Shown piece by piece: positions 6,170 through 14,371 of a stretch of 14,649 bases of DNA. The DNA lies in contig PLTW01000084.1 of the NCBI GenBank assembly GCA_003164655.1, forward strand, positions 1 through 14,649. Direction: 5' to 3'. The notes below the pieces were generated by a model. The model saw only the letters and a list, made by a program, of their open reading frames with translations. It did no database searches and had not been told where the DNA came from. The translations under genes were made by a program, and so were the position numbers. How positions within the stretch are numbered: the stretch's first letter is position 1; the number at the start of each line of letters is the position of its first letter. The DNA is from Actinomycetota bacterium. GTDB taxonomy: Bacteria; Actinomycetota; Thermoleophilia; UBA2241.

Positions 6170-6212
6170 CGTGGCGACGGCGAGCCGCTCGAGCCGGCTC
6201 GCCGTCGCCACG
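6170..6212. other. Strong hairpin between rpsA and coaE
   Basis: Arms 6170-6187 and 6195-6212 are perfect 18-base reverse complements around a 7-base loop (CTCGAGC). Transcribed leftward, the hairpin falls 19 nt after the rpsA stop and 15 nt before the coaE ATG, with no T-run after it. It may be a U-less (I-shaped) terminator of the kind proposed for high-GC actinobacteria, or a processing/stability structure that lowers coaE expression relative to rpsA. Confidence 0.75.
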
Positions 6213-6231
6213 CAGGGTCGGTGCGCGGCCG

Positions 6232-7689
6232 TCAGGCCTTTGCGGACGGCTCGTCGGCGGCCGAGTCGTCGTCGGATGGCCCGGCCTCGCCGGACGTCCG
6301 CTCCTCGGCGCCCGCCGGGAAGACTTCGTCGCTCAGCCCCAGAGTGGGCGTGTCGGCGCTGTCGGCCTCGTCGCCGGCAGGCGTCCCGGTGTCGGCCGCC
6401 TCGTCGGCGCCCTGGTCGCCGGCCTCATGTATCGCCTCGGCGACGACTTCCTCGTCGGCGACCTCGGCGACGGCCTCGGCCACCAGCACCTCGTCCTCAA
6501 CGTCGGCCTCGGGCTCGGGCTCGGGCTTGATCATGGGCTCGACCTGCTGACCCTCGACGCGCTTGATGCTGAGGCTCAGGCGGCGGCGATCGGAGTCGAT
6601 CTCGATGACCTTGACCTGCACCTGCTGACCGACCGAGACGACCTCGTCGGGCCGCTCGACATGCCGGTTGGCAAGCTCGGAGATGTGCACGAGACCCTCG
6701 ATGCCCTCGTAGATCTCGACGAAGGCGCCGAAGGCCACGATCTTGGTGACGCGCCCCTGCACGACGTCGCCGATGCGATGCTCGGCGACGATCTTCTGCC
6801 AGGGGTCATCCTGGGTCTGCTTGAGGCCCAGGCTGATACGCTGCCGGTCGCGGTCGATGTCCAGAACCTTGACCTTGACCTCCTGGTTGACCTGCAGGAC
6901 CTCGGACGGGTGATTGATGTGGGTCCAGGACAGCTCGGAGATGTGGATCAGGCCGTCGATGCCGTCGAGATCGACGAAAGCGCCGAAGTCGACGATGTTC
7001 GAGATCGTACCGGTGACGATGTCGCCCACGTTCAGCTCGTCGATGATCTGCTGGCGGACCTCCTTGCGCTCCTCTTCGAGGACCGCGCGGCGCGACAGCA
7101 CCACGTTGTTGCGGTTGCGGTTCATCTCGATGACCCGGCAGGAGAGCTCCTGACCGACGTACTCGGAAAGGTCCTGCACGCGGCGGATGTCGACCAGCGA
7201 GGCCGGCAGGAAACCGCGCACGCCGAGGTCGAGGATGAGTCCGCCCTTGACGACTTCGATGACCGTGCCCTGCACCGGGACGCCGCTTTCGTGCGCCTCT
7301 TCGATGCGCTTCCAGGCCTTCTCGAAACGAGCCCGTTTCTTGGAGAGGATCAGGCGCCCGTCGGCGTCTTCTTTTTGCATGACGAGCGCGTCGATCTCCT
7401 CGCCGAGCTGCACCTCGTCGGAGGTGTTCACGGACTTGCGGATCGACAGCTCGCTGACGGGTATGACGCCCTCGGACTTGTAGCCGATGTCGACCAGGAC
7501 TTCGTCCTTGTCGATGCGCACCACGGTCCCGGTGACGATGTCGCCCTCACCGAAGATGTTGATGGTGAGGTCGTAGTTGGGGACGATCTGTCCGTCGACC
7601 TCGGTGAGGTAGCCCTCGCTCTCGGCGATGATCTGGGCGTTCTCGGGGGAGATGTGAACGGGCGCGGCTACTTGAGTGTTCTCGGTCAT
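6232..7689 (-). CDS. rpsA: 30S ribosomal protein S1, four S1 domains plus acidic tail
   Basis: The 485-residue product carries four OB-fold S1 RNA-binding repeats at about 47-118, 135-200, 220-290 and 305-377. The last two are the best conserved, with VDFGAFVDLDGIDGLIHISEL (233-253) and its twin VAFGAFVEIYEGIEGLVHISEL (318-339). Four domains rather than the six of E. coli is the actinobacterial form. It helps the 30S subunit bind and unfold mRNA. From about residue 388 the protein continues as a low-complexity acidic tail rich in E, D and A, ending PSAKA. The ATG at 7687-7689 has a purine-rich AAAGGAAGG about 12 nt upstream, slightly far. It has its own promoter and a structured leader. Confidence 0.97.
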   Translation of the reverse strand: MTENTQVAAPVHISPENAQIIAESEGYLTEVDGQIVPNYDLTINIFGEGDIVTGTVVRIDKDEVLVDIGYKSEGVIPVSELSIRKSVNTSDEVQLGEEIDALVMQKEDADGRLILSKKRARFEKAWKRIEEAHESGVPVQGTVIEVVKGGLILDLGVRGFLPASLVDIRRVQDLSEYVGQELSCRVIEMNRNRNNVVLSRRAVLEEERKEVRQQIIDELNVGDIVTGTISNIVDFGAFVDLDGIDGLIHISELSWTHINHPSEVLQVNQEVKVKVLDIDRDRQRISLGLKQTQDDPWQKIVAEHRIGDVVQGRVTKIVAFGAFVEIYEGIEGLVHISELANRHVERPDEVVSVGQQVQVKVIEIDSDRRRLSLSIKRVEGQQVEPMIKPEPEPEADVEDEVLVAEAVAEVADEEVVAEAIHEAGDQGADEAADTGTPAGDEADSADTPTLGLSDEVFPAGAEERTSGEAGPSDDDSAADEPSAKA

Positions 7690-7750
7690 GTCGGTCGCTT
7701 GCCTTCCTTTCCGGCGTGCACGTGCGGTCCGTCGCTTTCCGATTGAGCCC

Positions 7751-7778
7751 GCGACCCTGAAGGACCGCCTCGGGTCGC
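7751..7778 (-). promoter_or_regulatory. Hairpin in the predicted rpsA leader
   Basis: GCGACCC (7751-7757) and GGGTCGC (7772-7778) pair perfectly, and inside them AAGG (7760-7763) and CCTC (7768-7771) add four pairs (one G-U in the transcript) around a 4-base loop. It lies about 60 nt before the rpsA ATG and below the predicted promoter. It may take part in translational autoregulation of S1, as structured leaders do in E. coli, or act as a barrier to transcription from polA. Confidence 0.45.
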
Positions 7779-7788
7779 AAGCCTAGGG

Positions 7789-7796
7789 ATTGTACC
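7789..7796 (-). promoter_or_regulatory. Extended -10 promoter of rpsA
   Basis: On the minus strand TACAAT (7789-7794) matches five of six bases of the -10 consensus and is preceded by TG plus one base (extended -10 motif). No clear -35 is seen. Transcription would begin near 7782 and give a leader of about 90 nt. Confidence 0.5.
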
Positions 7797-7829
7797 ACTT
7801 GCACCGTCGGCGCGGTCGGACGCGGCGTG

Positions 7830-7871
7830 CGGCGACACACGCTCCACGGACGGCGACACACGCTCGACAGA
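7830..7871. repeat. Two tandem 21-bp units between polA and rpsA
   Basis: Units 7830-7850 and 7851-7871 both start CGGCGACACACGCTC and agree at 19 of 21 positions; a partial third unit (CGGCG) follows. They sit just after the polA stop and about 35 bp upstream of the rpsA -10 box. The 21-bp period is two helical turns, so two proteins could bind on one face of the DNA. Function unknown. Confidence 0.6.
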
Positions 7872-7884
7872 CGGCGGCGGGGGC

Positions 7885-10497
7885 CTATTTCGCCGACAGC
7901 CAGGTGTCGCCGACGCCGATGCTCACATCGAGCGGCGGGTCCATCTCGAAGGCGCCGCACATCGCCTCGCGCACCAGCGGCACGACCTGGTCGATCTCGT
8001 CGGGAGGACTCTCGAAGACCAGCTCGTCGTGGACCTGCAAGACGAGGCGGCTGCGCAAGCTCCGCGCGGCAAGGGCCGCGGTCACGTGCAGCATGGCCAC
8101 CTTGATGATGTCGGCGGCGCTGCCCTGCAGCACGGTATTGACCGCCAGGCGCTCGCCGAGCGCGCGCTCGCGGAAGCTGTGGGCGCGCAGCTCGGGCACC
8201 CCCCGTCGGCGCCCGAACACGGTCGTCACGTAGCCGGCCTCGACGGCCTCGGCGATGACCTTGTCGCGAAAGACCCTGACCCGCGGGTACTTCGCGAAGT
8301 AGGCGTCGATGAAGGCGCGGGCTTCGTCGACGGGCATGTCGACCTGTTCCGAAAGGCCGAACGCCGAGAGGCCGTACATGATGCCGAAGTTGGTCGCCTT
8401 GGCACGCTCGCGCTGGCGCTTGGTCACCTGCTCGACGGGGATGCCGGCGACCGCCGCGGCCGTCACCCGGTGCACGTCCTCGCCCCGCCGGTAGGCGTCG
8501 ATCAGCGCCGGCTCCTGGGCCAGGAAGGCCATCAGGCGCAGCTCGATCTGTGAGTAGTCGGCCACCACCAGGCGCATGCCGTCGGCGGCGATGAAGCAGT
8601 CGCGGATCTGGCTGCCGAGCTCGGTGCGGATGGGGATGTTCTGCAGGTTCGGGTTGGAGCTCGACAGGCGGCCGGTCGAGGCCACCGTCTGGTTGAAGGT
8701 GGTATGCAGCCGGCCGGTGCGCGCATCGACAGACGCCGGCAGCGGCTCCAGGTAAGTGTTCACCAGCTTGGTGAGCTCGCGCCACTCTTCGATGAGGGGC
8801 ACGATCGCGTGCTGCTCGCGCAGCGTCCGCAGGACGCGCGCGTCGGTGGAGTAGCCGGTCTTGCCCTTGCGCACGGGCTGCAGGCCGAGGCGCGAGAACA
8901 GCACGTCGGCGACCTGCTGCGGGGAACCGATGGTAAAGTCGCCGCCGGCCAGCTCGACGATGCGATCGTGGACCTCGTCGATGCGATCGCGCAGCCGCGC
9001 CGTGATCTCACCCAGCCGATGCACGTCGATGGCCACTCCCACGGCCTCCATCGCGGCCAGCACGCGCACCAGGGGAAGCTCTATGTCGTCGAAGAGCGCG
9101 GCGAGCCCCAGCTCGGTCAGACGCCGGCGCTGCTGCCCGTACAGGCGCCACGTGAGCACCGCCCGGGTGGCGGCCAGGGCTTCGCTGCGCGGTCCCTCGG
9201 CGATGTGCTCCTCGTCGCCGCCGGCGAGCTTGAAGAGGTCGTCCTCGGGACGTTCGGGCTGCAGCAGGTAGGCGGCGATGTCGGTGTCGAAGGCTGGGTC
9301 GGACACCGCCGCCGTGAAGTACGGCAGCGACTTGGCGTCGTGGGCCACGACGTGGCCGGCCACACCCCACAGCCGGCGCCAGTCGCTGGGCTCGAGGCGC
9401 GCCGCGACGGCCGGGTCGCCGCCGTCGTAGACGGCGGCGACCCGGCCGTCGCTCTCGCCCTCGCCGACCGCCACCACGCCGAGCGCCGCGTCACCCCGGG
9501 CGAGCACGTCGAGCAGAGCCTGAGCATCGTCGGCGATCTCCACCCGGGGAAACGCGGTCGGCTGCGCCGGGACACCGGCGGCGGCGGCGGCGTCCGGCGA
9601 CCGCGGGAGCTCGCGCACGCGGCGCGCCAGGCTGGCGAACTCGAAGCGCTTGAAGAACTCCTCGACCTCACGCCCGGGCAGCGTGTAACCGGTGCGCGCG
9701 ACGATCGCCACGACGTCCTCGTCGAGCGGCACGTCGAGCACCATGCCGGCCAGCCGCCTGGAGAGCCGGGCGGCGGCTTCGTGCTCTGCCAGCAGCGCGC
9801 GGCGCTTGTCGGAGCCCACCTCGTCGAGGTGCTCGTACAGGTTGTCGACCGTGCCGAACTGCGCAATGAGCGCCGCCGCCGTCTTCTCACCCACCCCCGG
9901 CACGCCCGGGATATTGTCGGACGTGTCACCTTTGAGGCCGATGAAGTCGGGAATCTGGGCCGGCGTCACGCCGAAACGCTCGACCACGGCGGCCGGCGTG
10001 TAGATCTTCACGTCGGTCACGCCGCGCCCGGTGGTCACCACCCAGACGTCGTCGTCGACGATCTGCAGCGCGTCGCGGTCGCCGGTGACCACCAGCGCGC
10101 CACGGCCCTGCCGCTTGGCCTCGGCGGCCAACGTACCAAGGATGTCGTCGGCCTCGTAGCCCGGTTTGACGAGGTTGGGGATGGCGAAGGCATCCATGAG
10201 GCCCGGCAGGTGCGCCCACTGCCGCGAGAGCGGCTCGGGCATCGGCGGCCGCTGCGCCTTGTAGCCGTCGAACTCCTCGTGGCGAAAGGTCTTCTCGCGG
10301 GCGTCCCAGGCCACCGCCACAGCCGCCGGCTCGAACTCGGCCACCAGCTTGAGGAGCATCTGCGAGAGGCCGTAGATGGCGTTCGTCGGAAATCCCTCGC
10401 GCGTGGCGATCGTCTCGGGCAGGGCATAGTAAGCACGGTAGGCCAGGCTGGAACCGTCGATGAGAATGAGGCGGCCCTTGACCGCGGCGTCGTCCAT
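7885..10497 (-). CDS. polA: DNA polymerase I, proofreading domain degenerate
   Basis: The 870-residue enzyme fills gaps in excision repair and removes Okazaki primers. The 5' nuclease domain (about 8-295) has the acidic cluster including EADDILG (115-121), TGDRDALQ (138-145) and GDTSDNIPGVPGVGEKTA (190-207). The middle 3'-5' exonuclease fold (about 315-480) lacks the catalytic DxE pair (VVAVGEGE stands there) and the later aspartates, so proofreading should be absent, as in many actinobacterial and Thermus enzymes. The polymerase part has motif A VADYSQIELR (645-654), motif B RERAKATNFGIMYG (696-709) with F704 at the ddNTP-discriminating site, and motif C QVHDELVFE (821-829). The ATG at 10495-10497 has no Shine-Dalgarno, but TAGAAT sits 6 nt before it, indicating a leaderless message. 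It heads the polA-rpsA-coaE order. Confidence 0.98.
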   Translation of the reverse strand: MDDAAVKGRLILIDGSSLAYRAYYALPETIATREGFPTNAIYGLSQMLLKLVAEFEPAAVAVAWDAREKTFRHEEFDGYKAQRPPMPEPLSRQWAHLPGLMDAFAIPNLVKPGYEADDILGTLAAEAKRQGRGALVVTGDRDALQIVDDDVWVVTTGRGVTDVKIYTPAAVVERFGVTPAQIPDFIGLKGDTSDNIPGVPGVGEKTAAALIAQFGTVDNLYEHLDEVGSDKRRALLAEHEAAARLSRRLAGMVLDVPLDEDVVAIVARTGYTLPGREVEEFFKRFEFASLARRVRELPRSPDAAAAAGVPAQPTAFPRVEIADDAQALLDVLARGDAALGVVAVGEGESDGRVAAVYDGGDPAVAARLEPSDWRRLWGVAGHVVAHDAKSLPYFTAAVSDPAFDTDIAAYLLQPERPEDDLFKLAGGDEEHIAEGPRSEALAATRAVLTWRLYGQQRRRLTELGLAALFDDIELPLVRVLAAMEAVGVAIDVHRLGEITARLRDRIDEVHDRIVELAGGDFTIGSPQQVADVLFSRLGLQPVRKGKTGYSTDARVLRTLREQHAIVPLIEEWRELTKLVNTYLEPLPASVDARTGRLHTTFNQTVASTGRLSSSNPNLQNIPIRTELGSQIRDCFIAADGMRLVVADYSQIELRLMAFLAQEPALIDAYRRGEDVHRVTAAAVAGIPVEQVTKRQRERAKATNFGIMYGLSAFGLSEQVDMPVDEARAFIDAYFAKYPRVRVFRDKVIAEAVEAGYVTTVFGRRRGVPELRAHSFRERALGERLAVNTVLQGSAADIIKVAMLHVTAALAARSLRSRLVLQVHDELVFESPPDEIDQVVPLVREAMCGAFEMDPPLDVSIGVGDTWLSAK

Positions 10498-10503
10498 GAC
10501 GTG

Positions 10504-10509
10504 ATTCTA
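10504..10509 (-). promoter_or_regulatory. -10 box giving a leaderless polA transcript
   Basis: On the minus strand TAGAAT (5 of 6 consensus) is followed by 6 nt and then the polA ATG, which places +1 on the A of the start codon. No Shine-Dalgarno and no clear -35 are present, the usual picture for leaderless actinobacterial genes. Confidence 0.6.
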
Positions 10510-10528
10510 CCGCGAAACGCGGCTGTGC

Positions 10529-10554
10529 CCGGCGCCCGACGGCGTCGTCGCCGG
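10529..10554 (-). terminator. Candidate U-less terminator after the GGDEF/EAL gene
   Basis: In the transcript, CCGGCG and CGCCGG form an outer stem (10549-10554 with 10529-10534) and CGAC/GTCG an inner stem around a 3-base loop. The hairpin starts on the base after the GGDEF/EAL stop and ends about 20 bp before the polA -10 box. No T-run follows, so it would be an I-shaped actinobacterial terminator. Confidence 0.5.
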
Positions 10555-13500
10555 TCAGACGGAAGGCGTCAGGGGGCCGGCCAGGGCCGGCCGGCCGTGA
10601 CCACGACCGTCGCGGCGTCGACCGGTCGGCGGCAGCCCGAACAGTTCGCGGCGACGCAGGAGGACCTCGCAGTCGGGGGCCGCCAGCGGCCGGCCGAACA
10701 GATAGCCCTGCATCTCCTCACAGCCGTTCCTGCGCAGGGCGTCGAACTGCTCGCGCGTCTCGACGCCCTCGGCCACCACGTTCAAGCCGAGCCGCCGGCC
10801 AAGGGCGATGACGGCGATGACGATCGTCATGTCGCGATCGTGGTCGAGCATGCCGGCCACAAAGGTGCGGTCGATCTTTACGGTGGCGACCGACAGTGAG
10901 CTGAGCAGGCTGAGCGACGAGTACCCCGTGCCGAAGTCGTCGAGCGCGACACGTACGCCCAGTCCCTTGATATTGTCGACGGCGACTCTCGCCAGCTCGG
11001 CGTCGGCCATGACGGCCGTCTCGGTGATCTCGATCTCGAGGTAGCGGGCCTCGAGACCGCTGACCTCGAGCGCCCGGGAGATGTTCGCCAGCAGCTTGTC
11101 GTCTCCGAGCTGCCGCGCCGACAGGTTCACGGCCAGCCGCGGCTTGGCGAGGCCGGCGTCGTGCCAGGCCTTGACCTGCCGGCAGGCCGCCTCGAGGACC
11201 CACTCGCCCATGGGCACGATCAGGCCGGTGTCCTCGGCGAGCGGGATGAACGCCGCCGGCGCCAGCAGGCCGCGCACGGGGTGCTGCCAGCGCACGAGCG
11301 CCTCGACACCGACGACCACGCCCTTCCGACCGCGGATCAGCGGCTGGTAGTGCACCCTGAGCTCGCCGTTTTCGAGGGCCCGGTGCAGCTCGCTCTCCAG
11401 CGCGAGACGTTCGGCGAACTGGGAGTCCAGAGTGAGGTCGTAGAGGCGCCCCGCGCCGCCGCCGTCGCGCTTGGCCCGGCGCATGGCGACCGTCGCGTCG
11501 CGCATGAGGGTGTCGGGCTCGGCGGCGTCGTCGGGGCAGAGCGCGACACCCATGCTGAGCTGCACGTAGGTCGGCTCCTGGTCGACCTCGAGGGGGCTGC
11601 GAAAGCCCGCCGCGATGCGATCGCATTCGGCGGTCATCTCGCCGGGACCGGCGACGTCGGGCAGCAGAAAGAGGAACTCGTCGCCGCCCGCCCGGGCGAC
11701 CGTGCCCTGCTTGCCGACCAGCTGCTCGAGCCGCGCGCCGACGGCCCCCAGGACCCTGTCAGCGGCGCGGCCGCCTCTGGTGTCGTAGATGTGTTTGAAG
11801 CGATCGATATTGAGCACGGCCAGGGCGACCTTGTGGTTGTTCTGGGCGGCGCGGCCGACGGCCTCCTGCAGGTGGCAGTCGAAAGCGCTGCGGTTGGGCA
11901 GACCGGTGACCAGGTCGGTGAAGGCCAGGCGATCGATACGGTCGAAGAATCGGTGGCGCTCCGTGACGTCGGTGACCACCCCCTGCCCGCCGCTCACGCC
12001 GCCGTCGGCGGAACGCAGCGGCGAGACGCGCATGGCGACCACGAGCGCCGCGCCGTCGTCTGCAACCAGCGTGGCGCGGCCGTCCGCGCGGTGGAAGGCG
12101 CCCTCGTAGGCGCCGGTCTCGCCCCTGAGCGCCGCCTCGAGGGCCGCGACGACCTCGTCCCGCGCGACCGCGCCCAAACTGCAGCCGATCAGCCGCGCCG
12201 GCGTGACACCCATCATGCGAGAAAGCTCGGCGTTGCACTCGGTGATGCGCAGGTCGGAGTCGAAGACGAAAATGCCCAGGGGCGCCTGGTCGAACAGCGC
12301 CCGGTGGCGCTGCTCGGACTCGCGCAGCGCCTCGAGCGCCAGGTTGCGTTCGTGGACGTTGACGCTCGTGCCGACGTACTCGACCAGGCGGCCGTCCTCG
12401 CCCTTCACGGGCGAGCCCTGCACGGCAAACCACTCGTAGGTGCCGTCGCCGCGACGCAGCCGGAGCTCTGTCTCGAATTCCTCGACGCGCTCGACGGCCG
12501 CGGCCCAGGTCGCGACCACTCCGTCGCGGTCCTCGGCGTGGACGGCGGGCCATGTCACCCCGGCCACCTCGTCGGCGGTGGCGCCGGTGAATTCCAGAAA
12601 GCTTTCGTAGGGCGCGACAAGGCTGCCGTCGGGCTGCCTCGTCCAGGCCCACGACGACGCCGTGCGGGTCAGCGCCCGGTAGCGCTCGTCGCTGCGCTGC
12701 AAGGCCTGGACGGCGCGCCGCCGCGCGGTGACGTCGACGAGGATGCACTGCGTCTGGCGGGATCGCCCAGTCGCGTCGCTGCTCATGCGGCCGTCGAACG
12801 CCACGGTGATCGTCACGCCATCGGCGCAGACCATCTCAAAATGCGTCTCCACGCGACCGGGCGGCCGGGAGCGGTCGAACGCCGCCCGGTAGCGGGCCAC
12901 GTCGGGCGTGGCCAGAAAATCGGCGAAGGCATGGCCGACCACGTCGTCGCGACGGTAGCCGAAGGTCTCCAGCCAGGCTTCGTTTACGGCGATCACGACG
13001 CCGTCGGCGTCGAGCGACTGGTAGGGCAGCGGTGCCTCGTCGAACAGCAGCCGGAACCGCGCCTCACTCTCGCGCAGCGCCGCCTCGGCGGCGCGGCGCT
13101 CGGTTACCTCGATGCCGATGCCGGCCACATGGTCGAGCTCGCCGTCGCTCGTGAGGACCGGCGCCACCCGCCACTCCACGAGCAGCCGACGACCGTCGGC
13201 GGCGACCATCCTGAACTCGCTGGTGACGCTCTCGCTGCCGCCCAGACGCCCCCACACGTCGGCCTCGACAGCGGCTCTGCCTTTGGTGGCGGCCAGCAGC
13301 GCCACGAACCGGGTGCCGACGACGTCGTCGAGCTCGTAGCCGAGCCGATCGAGCATCGCCTGGTTCATGAGCACGATCCTGCCGTCGCTGTCCACGGCGC
13401 AAAAGAAGGCCGGCGAGATGGCCATGAGCCGGGCGTGGTAGTCCTTCTCGATGGCCAGGTCACGGGCTAAGCGCAGGTCGTCGGTCACGTCGCGGTCGGC

Positions 13501-14235
13501 GCCGACCCATTGCACGATCCCCCCCAACGCATCACGCAGCGGTACGGCCCGCGACGACATCCAGCGGTACCCATCGCCGTGCTTGTGCAGCCGGTACTCG
13601 CTCTGGTAGGGGGACCCGTTCGCGGCCGCGCGCTGCCAGTCCGCGTCGGCGCGCTCGCGATCGTCGGGGTGGACGACCTCGAGCCAGCCCCTGCCCGAGA
13701 ACTTCTCGAGACTCTGCCCGGTGAACGCGGTCCAGTCGTCGATCACTCCGTCCGGTTCGCAGTCGGGCCCGGCCGTCCAGACGATCTGGTTGGTCGCCGT
13801 GGCCAGGGTGCGAAAGCGCGCCTCGCTGTCGCGCAACTGGGCCCGCGCCGCCCGCAGTTCGCGGCGCTCGTCGGCCTGGCGCATCTCCCGCCCGAGTGCA
13901 GCCGGCAGCCGGTCGAGGTCGGACTTGAGCAGGTGGTCGGCGGCGCCCGCCCGCAACGCCGCGACGGCCATTGCGCCGAGCGCGCTGGAGACTGTGATGA
14001 CCGGCACGTCGGCATCGCGGGCAAGGACGGCGGCGATCGCGTCCAGGACATCGAGGCGGCGCAGTTGGCAGTCGACCACGACAGCGTCCCAGACGCCGTT
14101 TCGCAGGGCGCCGCTCAACGACCTGAGCGTGGCCACCCGCGCAGTGTACAGCTCCCAGCCCCCGCGCCGCAGCGCACCGACGATGGCGCGCGCGTCCCGA
14201 GGCGACTCGACGACGAGCAGGATCCGGGAGCTCAT
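10555..14235 (-). CDS. Multi-sensor c-di-GMP protein: REC, five PAS, degenerate GGDEF, intact EAL
   Basis: The 1226-residue protein starts with a receiver-like domain (1-115; phospho-acceptor D55, K104), then five PAS domains at about 137-255, 265-378, 391-505, 514-632 and 641-760, a GGDEF domain (about 768-935) and an EAL domain (about 945-1195). The EAL domain keeps the phosphodiesterase residues: E978 of EAL, N1037, E1069, D1099-D1100 in DDFGTGYSS, K1120, E1156 and Q1176. The GGDEF domain keeps GGDEF (850-854), but at PleD-equivalent sites has N809 for the metal Asp and Y817 for the guanine-binding Asn, and no RxxD inhibitory site (GKQG at 841-844). I expect a cytoplasmic c-di-GMP hydrolase tuned by signals. 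No transmembrane segment is visible. The ATG lacks a Shine-Dalgarno but overlaps the stop of a short upstream ORF. The last 25 residues are a basic, low-complexity tail. Confidence 0.95.
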   Translation of the reverse strand: MSSRILLVVESPRDARAIVGALRRGGWELYTARVATLRSLSGALRNGVWDAVVVDCQLRRLDVLDAIAAVLARDADVPVITVSSALGAMAVAALRAGAADHLLKSDLDRLPAALGREMRQADERRELRAARAQLRDSEARFRTLATATNQIVWTAGPDCEPDGVIDDWTAFTGQSLEKFSGRGWLEVVHPDDRERADADWQRAAANGSPYQSEYRLHKHGDGYRWMSSRAVPLRDALGGIVQWVGADRDVTDDLRLARDLAIEKDYHARLMAISPAFFCAVDSDGRIVLMNQAMLDRLGYELDDVVGTRFVALLAATKGRAAVEADVWGRLGGSESVTSEFRMVAADGRRLLVEWRVAPVLTSDGELDHVAGIGIEVTERRAAEAALRESEARFRLLFDEAPLPYQSLDADGVVIAVNEAWLETFGYRRDDVVGHAFADFLATPDVARYRAAFDRSRPPGRVETHFEMVCADGVTITVAFDGRMSSDATGRSRQTQCILVDVTARRRAVQALQRSDERYRALTRTASSWAWTRQPDGSLVAPYESFLEFTGATADEVAGVTWPAVHAEDRDGVVATWAAAVERVEEFETELRLRRGDGTYEWFAVQGSPVKGEDGRLVEYVGTSVNVHERNLALEALRESEQRHRALFDQAPLGIFVFDSDLRITECNAELSRMMGVTPARLIGCSLGAVARDEVVAALEAALRGETGAYEGAFHRADGRATLVADDGAALVVAMRVSPLRSADGGVSGGQGVVTDVTERHRFFDRIDRLAFTDLVTGLPNRSAFDCHLQEAVGRAAQNNHKVALAVLNIDRFKHIYDTRGGRAADRVLGAVGARLEQLVGKQGTVARAGGDEFLFLLPDVAGPGEMTAECDRIAAGFRSPLEVDQEPTYVQLSMGVALCPDDAAEPDTLMRDATVAMRRAKRDGGGAGRLYDLTLDSQFAERLALESELHRALENGELRVHYQPLIRGRKGVVVGVEALVRWQHPVRGLLAPAAFIPLAEDTGLIVPMGEWVLEAACRQVKAWHDAGLAKPRLAVNLSARQLGDDKLLANISRALEVSGLEARYLEIEITETAVMADAELARVAVDNIKGLGVRVALDDFGTGYSSLSLLSSLSVATVKIDRTFVAGMLDHDRDMTIVIAVIALGRRLGLNVVAEGVETREQFDALRRNGCEEMQGYLFGRPLAAPDCEVLLRRRELFGLPPTGRRRDGRGHGRPALAGPLTPSV

Positions 14236-14258
14236 CGGCGAGGACTCTGTCGCGTCAC
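14232..14258 (-). CDS. Possible 8-codon upstream ORF coupled to the GGDEF/EAL gene
   Basis: GTG ACG CGA CAG AGT CCT CGC CGA TGA encodes MTRQSPRR. A good Shine-Dalgarno, GGAAGGA, stands 5 nt before the GTG, whereas the main ATG has none. The TGA overlaps the GGDEF/EAL start codon as ATGA, the classic arrangement for termination-reinitiation. The peptide itself has no recognisable sequence; its role would be to deliver ribosomes to the main start. Confidence 0.4.
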   Translation of the reverse strand: MTRQSPRR

Positions 14259-14371
14259 GGCTGTCCTTCCGCTGATCAGTGAGCTCGGCACGACCTCGCG
14301 CATCGGGCTCGGGCTTGGCGCGGGATGGGCGTGGTCACAAGGCCCCAGGATCCGCACACCGATACTTGTCG

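Noticed and set aside
6155..6211. Longer coaE start at GTG 6211
   Set aside because: It would start within the 18-bp hairpin, adds 19 residues before the P-loop without family support, and the ATG at 6154 gives the usual N-terminus.
6145..7746. 533-residue acidic frame opposite rpsA
   Set aside because: It is the mirror of the S1 repeats and acidic tail; rpsA on the minus strand is certain.
8704..10899. 731-residue open frame on the plus strand opposite polA
   Set aside because: It is an antisense artefact of high GC; it crosses the end of polA and runs into the GGDEF/EAL gene, and shows no recognisable motif.
11161..13470. 769-residue open frame on the plus strand opposite the GGDEF/EAL gene
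   Set aside because: The sense strand has clear PAS, GGDEF and EAL motifs; the antisense product is low-complexity.
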